55,915 bases of DNA from Sphingomonadales bacterium (GTDB lineage Bacteria; Pseudomonadota; Alphaproteobacteria; Sphingomonadales; Sphingomonadaceae), in contig JAAURJ010000015.1 in NCBI GenBank assembly GCA_012032285.1, positions 1-55,915 of the forward strand, in the 5' to 3' direction. A model generated the notes under the pieces. It was given only the letters and a program-made list of their open reading frames with translations, did no database searches and was not told where the DNA came from. A program made the translations under genes and the position numbers. This document shows, one piece after another, positions 35,661 to 44,486 of this stretch. Positions within the stretch are counted from its first letter, which is position 1. Every line of letters starts with the position of its first letter.

Positions 35661-36824
35661 ATGAAGACGAGCGACCTCCGTATAGCGCTGTTCAGCGGCA
35701 ATTATAATATGACCACCGACGGAGCCAATAAGGCGCTCAACCGGCTTGTCCGCTATTTGCTTGCGCATGGTGCGCAGGTGCGGGTCTATTCGCCGACGGT
35801 GGAAAAACCGGCCTTTGAACCGGCAGGCGATTTGATCAGCGTCCCGTCGGTTGCCATTCCGGGACGCTCCGAATATCGGCTGCCGCTGCATCTATCGGGA
35901 CGGGTGAAGCGCGATATGGAGGCTTTTAATCCCAATATCGTCCATATTTCATCGCCCGACCGTGTTTCTCGCCAAGCCGCAAAATGGGCGCGGCGGCGCA
36001 ATTTGCCGGTACTATGTTCGGTGCATACTCGGTTTGAAACCTATTTCCGTTATTATAACCTTGCCTTTGTGGAACCATTGGTGGTCGCTTGGCTGCGCAA
36101 ATTATACCGCAAATGCGATGCGCTGGTCGCGCCGTCGGAAAGCTTTGCGCAGGTGCTGCGCGAACAACGGATGAATTTTGACATCGACATCTGGTCCCGC
36201 GGTGTGGACCGCGACATTTTTAACAGCGGCCAGCGCGATCTGAATTGGCGAAAAGCCCAAGGATGCGCAGATGACGTCGCGGTTATAGGGTTTTTGGGCC
36301 GGTTGGTGATGGAAAAGGGCCTGGATGTTTTTTCAGACAGCATTGATCAGCTAAACCGCCGCAAGGTTGCGCATAAAGTGATGGTAATCGGCGAAGGCCC
36401 GGCCCAGGCTTGGTTTGAATCGCGCCTGCCCGAAGCGGCTTTTGTCGGTTTTCAGGGCGGAGCGGATCTGGGCCGCGCGGTCGCAAGCATGGACATATTG
36501 TTCAATCCCAGCGTCACCGAAACATTCGGAAATGTCACGCTGGAGGCCATGGCCTGCGGTGTACCAGTGGTTGCCGCCAAAGCGACGGGCAGCCAGAGCT
36601 TGGTCGAAGATAAAAGCTCCGGCCGGCTGATTGCCCCGGGCGCGGTCGGTGCATTTGCAGACGCGCTACAACTTTACTGTCAGCACCCCGAAATCCGTGC
36701 CGAACATGGCATGGCGGGGGAAAAGCGGTCATTGGATTATAGCTGGGATGCGATAAATCAGGTCGTTGCAGACACCTATTTACGCCTGATCCGGCAACGC
36801 GGCGTGCGAAGCTTACGCGGTTAG
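35661..36824 (+). CDS. Glycosyltransferase family 4 (mannosyltransferase-like)
   Basis: About 387 residues, GT-B fold. The N-terminal domain starts LRIALFSGNYNMTTDGANKALNRL, with the acceptor loop, and shows CSVHTRFETYFRYY. The C-terminal donor domain has GFLGRLVMEKGLDVF and the EX7E motif ETFGNVTLE in FNPSVTETFGNVTLEAMACGVPVV. These resemble GDP-mannose-dependent alpha-mannosyltransferases that make glycolipids such as mannosylated glucuronosyl-lipids in sphingomonads (inference). Start ATG 35661 is taken over an earlier one at 35610. Its stop overlaps the next gene's stop on the other strand by 4 bp. Confidence 0.9.
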   Translation: MKTSDLRIALFSGNYNMTTDGANKALNRLVRYLLAHGAQVRVYSPTVEKPAFEPAGDLISVPSVAIPGRSEYRLPLHLSGRVKRDMEAFNPNIVHISSPDRVSRQAAKWARRRNLPVLCSVHTRFETYFRYYNLAFVEPLVVAWLRKLYRKCDALVAPSESFAQVLREQRMNFDIDIWSRGVDRDIFNSGQRDLNWRKAQGCADDVAVIGFLGRLVMEKGLDVFSDSIDQLNRRKVAHKVMVIGEGPAQAWFESRLPEAAFVGFQGGADLGRAVASMDILFNPSVTETFGNVTLEAMACGVPVVAAKATGSQSLVEDKSSGRLIAPGAVGAFADALQLYCQHPEIRAEHGMAGEKRSLDYSWDAINQVVADTYLRLIRQRGVRSLRG

Positions 36825-37249
36825 CGCAACACACCAACGCTGCGCATTTTGACCACATAAAATAGCATCATCAACGTAATGATCCAGATTGCAGCAGACA
36901 GTCCGATATTATTCATCTCCGGGGGAATATCCGAATAAAACCGTTCAAATATCGTTGTGCCGATCATCCCGATCACCGACAGGACGATCGAAATAACCGC
37001 CCAGCGTGAACGCAACAAAAGCAACAGCGATCCGAAAAAAGCGCCCCAGACACCCAGCGCCCAAGCCGAATTGGCCCAAACCGGAAAGCTGTCAAAATAG
37101 GCAATATGCTCCGCCGTCATGCCGAGCGATTCCAGCTTGCCCAAACGTGTCATCATATAACTTAGTATACCGATGCCGTTCCACAGCAGCGTCACTACAC
37201 CAATCGCCCATAAATGCCACGGCGTCTTAACAATTGAATATTGGTTCAT
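36821..37249 (-). CDS. Small four-helix integral membrane protein, unknown function
   Basis: About 142 residues (MNQYSIVKTPWHLWAIG...) with four predicted transmembrane helices: WAIGVVTLLWNGIGILSYMM, VWANSAWALGVWGAFFGSLL, WAVISIVLSVIGMIGTTIF and SAAIWIITLMMLFYVV. I recall similar uncharacterised proteins annotated only as hypothetical in sphingomonads and marine gammaproteobacteria. ATG 37249 is preceded by GGAGAGAAGGAT; the frame is open to 37309 without a better start. Divergent from rarA. Confidence 0.82.
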   Translation of the reverse strand: MNQYSIVKTPWHLWAIGVVTLLWNGIGILSYMMTRLGKLESLGMTAEHIAYFDSFPVWANSAWALGVWGAFFGSLLLLLRSRWAVISIVLSVIGMIGTTIFERFYSDIPPEMNNIGLSAAIWIITLMMLFYVVKMRSVGVLR

Positions 37250-37349
37250 ATCCTTCTCTCCTATAATTATTCTATGCACATAGCGGCAAATGTGAAATTG
37301 TTTTTGCAACAGGCTGACAGGATAGGAAAAAAAACCTTAATATGCCGAG

Positions 37350-38669
37350 ATGACCGATTTGTTCACCGATGATTCCCCGCAAGCACAGCGCCCGCGCACC
37401 CATGGCGATGCACCGCTGGCTGACCGGATACGGCCTGAACGGCTGACGGACATAGTGGGTCAGGACCATATCACCGGGCCACAGGGCGCCATTGGCCGGA
37501 TGGTGGCGGCGGGCAAACTGTCATCGTTGATCCTTTGGGGGCCGCCGGGCACCGGAAAGACAAGCATCGCCCGCCTGCTCGCAAGCAGTGTCGGGATGCA
37601 CTATATGGCGGTCAGCGCGGTTTTTTCCGGCGTGGCGGATTTGAAAAAAGCCTTTGCCGAGGCCGAGAAAGTCTCCGCAATGGGCAAAAAGACATTGTTA
37701 TTCGTGGATGAGATTCACCGGTTTAACAAGGCGCAGCAGGATGGTTTCCTGCCTTTTGTCGAGCGCGGCGTCGTGACTCTGATCGGTGCAACGACCGAAA
37801 ATCCCAGCTTCGAACTCAATGCCGCCTTGCTTAGCCGGGCGCAGGTGCTGGTGCTGAACCGGCTGGATGATACGGCATTGGAGGCTTTGATCACTCGCGC
37901 AGAGGCCGCAGAGGGAAAAACATTGCCCGTCACCCAAGAGGCCCGCCGCGCCCTGATCAGCAGCGCCGATGGCGATGGCCGTTTTTTGCTCAACCAAACA
38001 GAAACGCTGTTCAGCGTCAGCGTGGAAAAGCCACTGGACCCCGCCGCCATGGCGGCGCTGCTCCACCGTCGGATGCCGGTCTATGACAAAGGGGCAGATG
38101 GGCATTATAACCTGATCAGCGCCCTGCATAAATCCATGCGGGGCAGCGACCCGCAAGCCGCGCTATACTGGCTCGCGCGAATGCTGGTTGCGGGCGAAGA
38201 GCCGCTTTATGTGCTGCGCCGCATCACCCGTTTTGCTTCCGAAGATATTGGACTTGCCGATCCGCAGGCGCTTATACAATGCCTCGCGGCCAAGGATGCT
38301 TATGAATTTCTGGGCAGCCCGGAAGGCGAACTCGCCATTGTGCAAGCCTGTCTTTATTGCGCCACCGCACCCAAATCCAACGCGGCTTATAAGGCGCAAA
38401 AATCGGCGTGGAAAAGCGCAAAGGAAACCGGCAGCCTGATGCCGCCCGCCAATATATTGAACGCGCCCACCGGTTTGATGAAGGATCTGGGCTATGGTGC
38501 GGGCTATAGCTATGACCATGATAAGGAGGACGGTTTTTCCGGCGACACTTACTGGCCGGACGGGATGGCGCGTGAAGAATTTTACACACCTGTAGAGCGT
38601 GGCTTTGAGGCGAAATTGCGGGCGCGGCTGGAACATTGGGAAAGATTGAGAGATGAAAAACAAAGGTAA
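37350..38669 (+). CDS. rarA: Replication-associated recombination protein RarA (MgsA)
   Basis: A 439-residue AAA+ ATPase of the RarA/WRNIP1 family acting at stalled replication forks. Walker A is WGPPGTGKTS (about 63-72) and Walker B LLFVDEIHRF (about 115-124), followed by GATTENPSFELNAALLSR with the Arg finger and sensor region. The C-terminal MgsA tetramerisation domain includes SMRGSDPQAALYWLARML and RFASEDIGLADPQAL. Length is normal and the gene intact. Confidence 0.94.
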   Translation: MTDLFTDDSPQAQRPRTHGDAPLADRIRPERLTDIVGQDHITGPQGAIGRMVAAGKLSSLILWGPPGTGKTSIARLLASSVGMHYMAVSAVFSGVADLKKAFAEAEKVSAMGKKTLLFVDEIHRFNKAQQDGFLPFVERGVVTLIGATTENPSFELNAALLSRAQVLVLNRLDDTALEALITRAEAAEGKTLPVTQEARRALISSADGDGRFLLNQTETLFSVSVEKPLDPAAMAALLHRRMPVYDKGADGHYNLISALHKSMRGSDPQAALYWLARMLVAGEEPLYVLRRITRFASEDIGLADPQALIQCLAAKDAYEFLGSPEGELAIVQACLYCATAPKSNAAYKAQKSAWKSAKETGSLMPPANILNAPTGLMKDLGYGAGYSYDHDKEDGFSGDTYWPDGMAREEFYTPVERGFEAKLRARLEHWERLRDEKQR

Positions 38670-38930
38670 GCGCGCCAGCCTAGGCTGCACCGCTGCACGC
38701 AATCTGGCACGGCTCTGCCTGCTGGCTAACGCCTGACCCTGACAAAGGGGCGGCTTGCAATGTTGGATTTGCAATGCCAGCGTCTGGCCCATGACCATAT
38801 GCCCGCCTATCTATTGCATCTTACCCATGACCGGCCATAAACAGCCTCTTATTTCCCTCCTATATTTGCCCCCATTGGGGTTGGCAACTTTGGCAACTTT
38901 GAAAGCGGAATGTATGACAGGTGACAACCG

Positions 38931-39916
38931 ATGACGCACTACCTCGCTGCCGTCTGCACTGCACTCACTGGGCCGGATGCTATTGAAATACGGGATATGA
39001 AAACGGCGGCGCTTCAACCCGGTGAAGTGCGCGTTGCCATACAGGCTGCGGGCTTGAACTTTCCCGATTTATTGATGACCCGCGGCGAATATCAATTCCG
39101 GCCCGAAGCGCCATTTGTGCCCGGCATGGAATTCGCTGGCGAGGTTATCGAAACCGCAAAGGATGTTACCGATTTCAAACCGGGTGACAGGGTGATGGGC
39201 GGCAATAGGGGTGGCTGTTTTGCGCAGCAAATTGTTGTTCCAGCCGGTGCGCTTAGCCCCCTGCCCAATGCGCTATCCTTTGAGGAAGGTTGCTGCTGGC
39301 ATACCGCCGCTATCACGGTATGGCACGCGTTAAATGACAAAGCGGCGATGCAGGCGGGCGAGAGTATTTTGGTGCTAGGGGCGAGCGGCGGGGTTGGTAT
39401 GGCCGCTGTAAAATTGGCAAAGCATAAGGGCGGCTTTGTGATAGGCACTGCTTCTAATCCGGCAAAACGCGCGGCTGTGATTGCGGCGGGTGCGGATCAC
39501 GCACTGGATCCCGCCGACCCCGAACTTGCAAATCAAGTCAAAGCGTTAACCGGCGGAAATGGCTGCAATATCGTTTTTGATCCGGTCGGCGGCGACCTTG
39601 CCATTACCGCAACACGCAGCATTGCAGTTGCGGGCCGTTATCTGATCGTTGGATTTGCAAGCGGAAAAATCCCCAGCTTTCCAGCCAATCATGCCTTGAT
39701 CAAAGAATATAGCCTGATTGGCCTGCGTGCCGGGGAAAGCGGACGGCGTGATCCGGTCTTGGCGGAGCGGAATAAATCCGTGATGCAGGATCTGGCAGAG
39801 CAAGGCATTATGCGCCCGTATATATCACATCATTGCCATTGGATAAGATAAACGATGCTCTGCACCTATTGGCAAGAAGGGAGGTTATTGGCCGCGCAGT
39901 GCTGACCATAGCGTGA
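38931..39916 (+). CDS. NADPH:quinone oxidoreductase (zinc-independent MDR family), 3' frameshift
   Basis: About 328 codons after repair. It has the GroES-like N-terminal domain (LTGPDAIEIRDM, FPDLLMTRGEY, PGMEFAGEV, GDRVMG) and the NADPH domain with LVLGASGGVGMAAVKLAKHKG. The zinc-binding cysteines of alcohol dehydrogenases are absent, as in Qor. The annotated frame ends HHCHWIR at 39851, but one missing C at 39836-39837 restores HHCPLDKINDALHLLARREVI and the usual C-terminal VIGRAVLTIA ending at 39916. The reaction is one- or two-electron quinone or enone reduction; the exact substrate is unknown. Confidence 0.9.
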
Positions 39917-40028
39917 CAAGTTTTTGCACCATAACGGGGCGCTTGGCTGGCCAAAATGCAAATGCTGTGTTAGCATTCTAAATAGGAGAGCAAAGCCGAT
40001 GGGGCTTTGAAAACAGGGGAGCATTTCT

Positions 40029-41261
40029 ATGGAATTTATGGGCTATGCCTTTGATCAGGAACTGGCCATGATCTGGGCGCAAAAACTGGCGATTATCGCC
40101 GTTATTCTGGCGGTAACATGGGCGCTAGCAAAGGCCGCAAAATGGTCTTTCGCCAAATTGGTTGATGCCGTTCCGCTGCTGCAAAGGGCGGGTGGCGACG
40201 GCGAAACTATTGGGATGTCGCTGGGCAAAATTGTCTCGCTGCTTGTCTGGCTGATCGGTTTGATCATGATATTACAGCGGCTTGGCTTTACCAGCGCGAT
40301 TGAACCGATACAGGGGCTGCTTGATAATGTTATGGGCTATGTGCCCAATTTCCTTGGTGCGGCGCTTATCTTTTTCTTGGGCACTATGGTTGCCAAAATT
40401 GTCCGTGAACTGGTGCAAACATCACTGTCCACTGTCAATTTTGATAAATGGGCCAATTTGGGCGGAGCCGACAAAGTCACTGGCAACGCAACAATCAGCA
40501 AGACTCTGGCGACCATCGTCTTTGTTTTGATCATTGTGCCTGTGGGTATTGCCGCGCTAGATGTGCTGAATATACCAGCGATTACCGATCCGGCCAAATC
40601 CATGCTCGCCATGGTATTGGGCGCGGTGCCGCTGATCATTGGGGCGTCACTTATTCTGGGTCTTGGGTTTGTCATTGCCCGCTGGGTATCAAGCCTGCTT
40701 CAGGAATTGCTACCTGATTTAGGGGCGGACCGTGCCATTGCAGAGCTTGGCATATTGCCTGAAGGACGCAGCGCATCGGGCGTGATTGCGATGATTACCT
40801 CTATCGCAATCATGATATTCTTTGCCATTGCGGCCACCAATATGCTCGGTTTTCCGCAGCTGACCGGTATGCTAGAAACCGTGCTCGAAAAAGCGGGCAG
40901 CGTTGTGTTTGGCGCGGTGCTGATTGCCTTTGGCGTCGTGATCGCCCGTATTCTCAGCAATCTGATCGGGGCGGCGTCGGGTGAAGGACTGGCGCAGCGA
41001 TTGGTCTATTTTGTTACCATCGGCCTGTTTGTCTTCATCGGACTGCAACAAATGGGCATTGGCAGCCCAATTGTCGAATATGCCTTTGGCGCATTGATGA
41101 TCGGCGGCGCAGTGGCCTTTGCCCTCGCCTTTGGTCTTGGTGGGCGCGACGCGGCGGCTAAGGTGCTCAACGATTTGCAACCGGGTACAAAAGCGGCCCC
41201 CAAAGCTGCACCAAAAGCCGCAGCCAAAAAAGCACCGGTAAAGGCTCCGGTCAAAAAATAG
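40029..41261 (+). CDS. Membrane protein with conserved TM-helix repeats (MscS-like)
   Basis: A 410-residue inner-membrane protein with about ten hydrophobic helices. Three copies of the short TM-helix/Gly-rich unit found in mechanosensitive-channel-like proteins can be seen: VMGYVPNFLGAALIFFLGTMVAKIV, MVLGAVPLIIGASLILGLGFVIAR and KAGSVVFGAVLIAFGVVIARIL, listed by start motif. The canonical MscS beta domain is missing. The protein ends in a Lys/Ala/Pro tail (from about residue 385) made of KAAP-like repeats. A channel role in osmotic stress is likely but not proven. A strong terminator follows. Confidence 0.87.
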   Translation: MEFMGYAFDQELAMIWAQKLAIIAVILAVTWALAKAAKWSFAKLVDAVPLLQRAGGDGETIGMSLGKIVSLLVWLIGLIMILQRLGFTSAIEPIQGLLDNVMGYVPNFLGAALIFFLGTMVAKIVRELVQTSLSTVNFDKWANLGGADKVTGNATISKTLATIVFVLIIVPVGIAALDVLNIPAITDPAKSMLAMVLGAVPLIIGASLILGLGFVIARWVSSLLQELLPDLGADRAIAELGILPEGRSASGVIAMITSIAIMIFFAIAATNMLGFPQLTGMLETVLEKAGSVVFGAVLIAFGVVIARILSNLIGAASGEGLAQRLVYFVTIGLFVFIGLQQMGIGSPIVEYAFGALMIGGAVAFALAFGLGGRDAAAKVLNDLQPGTKAAPKAAPKAAAKKAPVKAPVKK

Positions 41262-41284
41262 GCAGGCGGTCAAAACGAAGCATG

Positions 41285-41316
41285 AAAAGGGGCGGGCGCA
41301 ATACTGCCCCTTTTTT
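41285..41316 (+). terminator. Intrinsic terminator after the MscS-like gene
   Basis: AAAAGGGGC (41285-41293) pairs with GCCCCTTTT (41306-41314), with a 12-nt loop and a T6 run (41311-41316), 24 bp after the stop. Confidence 0.82.
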
Positions 41317-41354
41317 GCCTTTCCTATGACTGCGCAAACGGGCACAAACTCTCC

Positions 41355-42227
41355 ATGCGCCGTTTCTCCCATTTTGCCTGTGTCGATTGGTCTGGAGCCG
41401 CAGGAGAGCGGCATTCCGGGATAAAAATCGCCCTGAACGGTCCCGACGGCCCGCCACAGCTGCTTCGTCCGGGTCATAAGTGGAGCCGCGGCGATGTCGC
41501 CGGCTGGCTGTTGCAACTGGCCCGCGAAAGCAGCAATATTTTGGTCGGCATGGACCTGTCTTTCGGTTTTCCTTTTGCCGATAAGGGATGCTATTTCCCT
41601 CAATGGGACGAAAGCCCGGCGGATGCCAAATCTTTATGGGCTTTTGTCGAACATATATGCACCCGCGATCCGCATATGGGCGCCGCCAGCTTTATCTCGC
41701 ACCATGAAGGCCGCCGCCATTTCCGTCATGGCAAAGCGGATGTTGGCGATCTTTTTACCGGCGGTGTCGGACGACTTCGACTGGTTGAAGCGCATCAAAG
41801 GGCAACGCGGCAAGCCAATAGCTGGAGCTGCTTCAATCTGGTTGGCGCAGGGCAAGTGGGCAAAGGCTCGCTATGCGGAATGCGCCTGCTCCATCATTTG
41901 CACCCGCATATCCCGGTTTGGCCCTTTGACCCGTTGCCCGATACCGGCCCGGTGCTAATCGAAATATATACAGCCATGGCGGCGCGGGCGGCGGGGATTG
42001 GCGGAGGGCGCAGCAAGATTCGCGATTCCGGCACATTAGACAGGGCATTGGCCGCGCTCGATTCTACCCTACCCGCCCCGCTTGCCCGCTATGATGACCA
42101 TAGCACAGATGCGATGATCACCGCCGCTTGGCTCCGCAAAGCCTCAGGAAATCGGGGGTTTTGGTATCCCGAAAAACTAAATTCGCATATTGCCGCAACT
42201 GAGGGCTGGACCTTTGGGGTAATTTGA
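41355..42227 (+). CDS. Hypothetical protein, possible RNase H-like (DUF429-type) fold
   Basis: A 290-residue protein. FACVDWSGA at the N terminus, VGMDLSFGFPF near residue 63 and YDDHSTDAMITAAWL near residue 251 place three acidic patches in the order seen in DUF429-type predicted RNase H-like proteins. In between are FISHHEGRRHFRHG and FNLVGAGQVGKGSLCGMRLLHHL, both rich in basic and small residues. Function unknown; nuclease activity is only suggested by this acidic layout. Single gene between a terminator and tRNA-Thr. The start MRRFSHFACVD fits. Confidence 0.78.
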   Translation: MRRFSHFACVDWSGAAGERHSGIKIALNGPDGPPQLLRPGHKWSRGDVAGWLLQLARESSNILVGMDLSFGFPFADKGCYFPQWDESPADAKSLWAFVEHICTRDPHMGAASFISHHEGRRHFRHGKADVGDLFTGGVGRLRLVEAHQRATRQANSWSCFNLVGAGQVGKGSLCGMRLLHHLHPHIPVWPFDPLPDTGPVLIEIYTAMAARAAGIGGGRSKIRDSGTLDRALAALDSTLPAPLARYDDHSTDAMITAAWLRKASGNRGFWYPEKLNSHIAATEGWTFGVI

Positions 42228-42267
42228 GGCTATGGGCGCTCTTGGCCGGACAAGGCCAATCAAAAGC

Positions 42268-42343
42268 GCCGGCTTAGCTCAGTTGGTAGAGCATCTGATT
42301 TGTAATCAGAGGGCCGCGGGTTCGAATCCTGCAGCCGGCACCA
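42268..42343 (+). tRNA. tRNA-Thr (TGT)
   Basis: 76 nt including encoded CCA. The acceptor GCCGGCT (42268-42274) pairs with AGCCGGC (42333-42339). The D-arm is GCTCAGTTGGTAGAGC, the anticodon loop TTTGTAA has TGT at 42301-42303, and the T-arm has GGTTCGAATCC. It reads ACA and is a t6A substrate; tsaB lies in the same window. Confidence 0.97.
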
Positions 42344-42350
42344 TTTTCCC

Positions 42351-44164
42351 TTATATGTCGCTTTCGTCCGTCCCTGCCCGGCGCAGGATGATTTTGATGA
42401 AGCCATCTGGCGATTCCATCCGCAATACATTGCCGGTCACGCGGTAATCAACAAGCAGATTGCCATCGGGTATCGTAATTTGCCGATCGTTAATCTGAAA
42501 GTTTTGCCATAGGTCATTGTCGCCGCGATAGGGGTTTTTATAGTAAGTGATAAACTGCTCATCCTCGGTGAATTCCACCATATCACCGCGGCGCAGGTCA
42601 TCGACGCCATTATGACTGACCACCTTCCATTTGCCGATCACCGCGAGCGGGCGCAGTTCCTTTGGCTGCTCGCCTTTATAACCCGCGAATAAGGCTGCTT
42701 TGCCATGCATGGTGTTTATCAGCTTTTTTTCCTCGTCCAGCCCGGAAAGATCGGAGCTATCCATCCGGCTTTTCAGGCCATTGAGAAGGTTATAGGCCAT
42801 TTTTGCATCGCCATTGCGATGATAGGCGCGAGTGGCTCCATCAAAGACAAAATATTGATCCACCAGCATCTGGGCGAGCCGCAATTTTTCGGCCGGTTTC
42901 GCATCGGGCGCAGCAATGGCGATGGCATCGCTGGCTTGCTTTCCATCCACCGCACTGACATAGCTGAGCGCTACATTCATCAGCGGCAAACCATCGTCCC
43001 TTTGTGCAGCGAGAAGATATTGGCTTTTCCGGTCCTTGCCCAGCGACGCAAAAATACCACCGCCATTCGAAGACAGAAATGCGGTGGGAACAGTGATGCT
43101 GACCGAACCATCCTTGCCCGATTGCATCAGCGCGTCGGGCACCCCGAACACCCCCGATATACTATAGCCCTCCCTAGGCGTCATGGTGATGGTGATGTCA
43201 TGCGCGACCTCGCTCACCATATTGCGGAATTCTTTGGCCATGACCTGACGCGCATCATCCGGTCCGGTCAGGAAAAAGACATTGCCGCCCCGGACGCTGG
43301 AAATTTTACTGGCCAATGCGCCATCATATTGCACGCCAACCCCGATAGTGGTGAGGCCAATGCCCTGCACCGAGGCATTGCGGGCCATGCCCATGAAACT
43401 GCCCGTATCGGTATTGCCGGTATTGGGCTGCTCATCGGTGAACAGCATCATCCGGGTCTTGCCGCCAAATTGCTCTGCCTCCTTAAACGCGGCATCATAG
43501 CCGATTTTAAGCCCTGCCTCCATATTGGTTGAACCATTGATCGTGATGGCATCAATCGCGGCAAGCAGCTGCGCCTTATTCCCCTTCACCGTTACCGGTT
43601 GCTGGTGCACCAAGGATTGTGTTCCATAAATAGCAATGCCCATCCGATCTTCATCGCCCAATTCCTCAACCACTTGGCGCAGCGCGGCCTTAACCGTTTC
43701 AATTGGCTGTCCCGTCATTGACCCCGACCGTCGACCACGGCCATCAAGCTGATCGGTGCCCGCCGCCAGCTTTCGGCATCAATATTGCTGGAAAAGCCCA
43801 ATCCGACAAACAGCTTGTCATCGGGGCGTGTCGGTAAATTGGCCGCCATCGCATGACCCATGAGGCAAAATAGCTGCGCACATTGCCGGTTTGCGGGCAA
43901 GTCCAGATCATGTTCACCCAAAAGCCCTTCTAAGGTCAGCGATTCCGGGCGGGGCAATGTTTGCGCGTCGAGCGCCATGGAACGGAAATGCTTTATGTCC
44001 TGGGCCCCGCCCTGACGGGCGCGGATGCCGGTTACGATAATGTTATTGTCTTCGGCTTCATCTTGCTGTTCGTCTTGGGCTGCGGCGGGCACAGAAGGGA
44101 CCAAAGCCGCCAGACAAAGGGCCAAAGAAGCTCCGCCCAATAGATGAAAAGATAATTTGCGCAT
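42351..44164 (-). CDS. Secreted VWA-domain protein with TonB-box-like segment, split at the MIDAS motif
   Basis: After repair about 604 residues. The signal peptide (MRKLSFHLLGGASLALCLA...AAAQDE) is followed by an acidic stretch and NNIIVTGIRARQGGAQD, which looks like the TonB-box region of receptors. A conserved block LEGLLGEHDLDLP comes next, then the von Willebrand A domain and a C-terminal region ending near the tRNA-Thr gene. The frame breaks inside the metal-ion motif: ...LMAVVD stops, and the next frame starts MTGQPIETVK. Adding one G (a C at 43728-43729 on the plus strand) gives VVDGSGSMTGQP, a proper DxSxS site. Start ATG 44164 has GGGGAG upstream. Periplasmic or surface protein-binding role (inference). 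Confidence 0.87.
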
Positions 44165-44486
44165 TATTATTCTCCCCATTTCGACTCCATTACCAGATGA
44201 TACCATAACAAGTTTAGATTCCGTAACGGAAACTTTGCGCAACTTACTTTAATTGAATGATTAATCTTGTTAATTCGGGTCAAAGGCAAGGGCGTGACAA
44301 AAATGTAACAATGGTTGTTTTTGTGCAATCATTCCACTATATGTTTGCACGACAAGGCCCCGCTAGTTAAGGCTGTCTCAATTCCCGACTAAGGGTATAA
44401 CATTGCTTGGAGAGGCAAAACATTCCCCCCATGAGAAGCCTGTAAAAGGCATTATAATAACGGAATATTTCGCAGGAGATGAATAT
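44165..44486. promoter_or_regulatory. 322-bp divergent promoter region, VWA gene / TonB receptor
   Basis: No gene seen. At 44216-44234 lies a near-perfect inverted repeat (AG.TTCCGT-A-ACGGAA.CT), 52 bp upstream of the VWA start. The rest is AT-rich, with several TAAT/ATTA blocks at 44250-44275 suited to promoters. AGGAGATG at 44475-44482 is the ribosome-binding site of the receptor gene. Confidence 0.45.
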
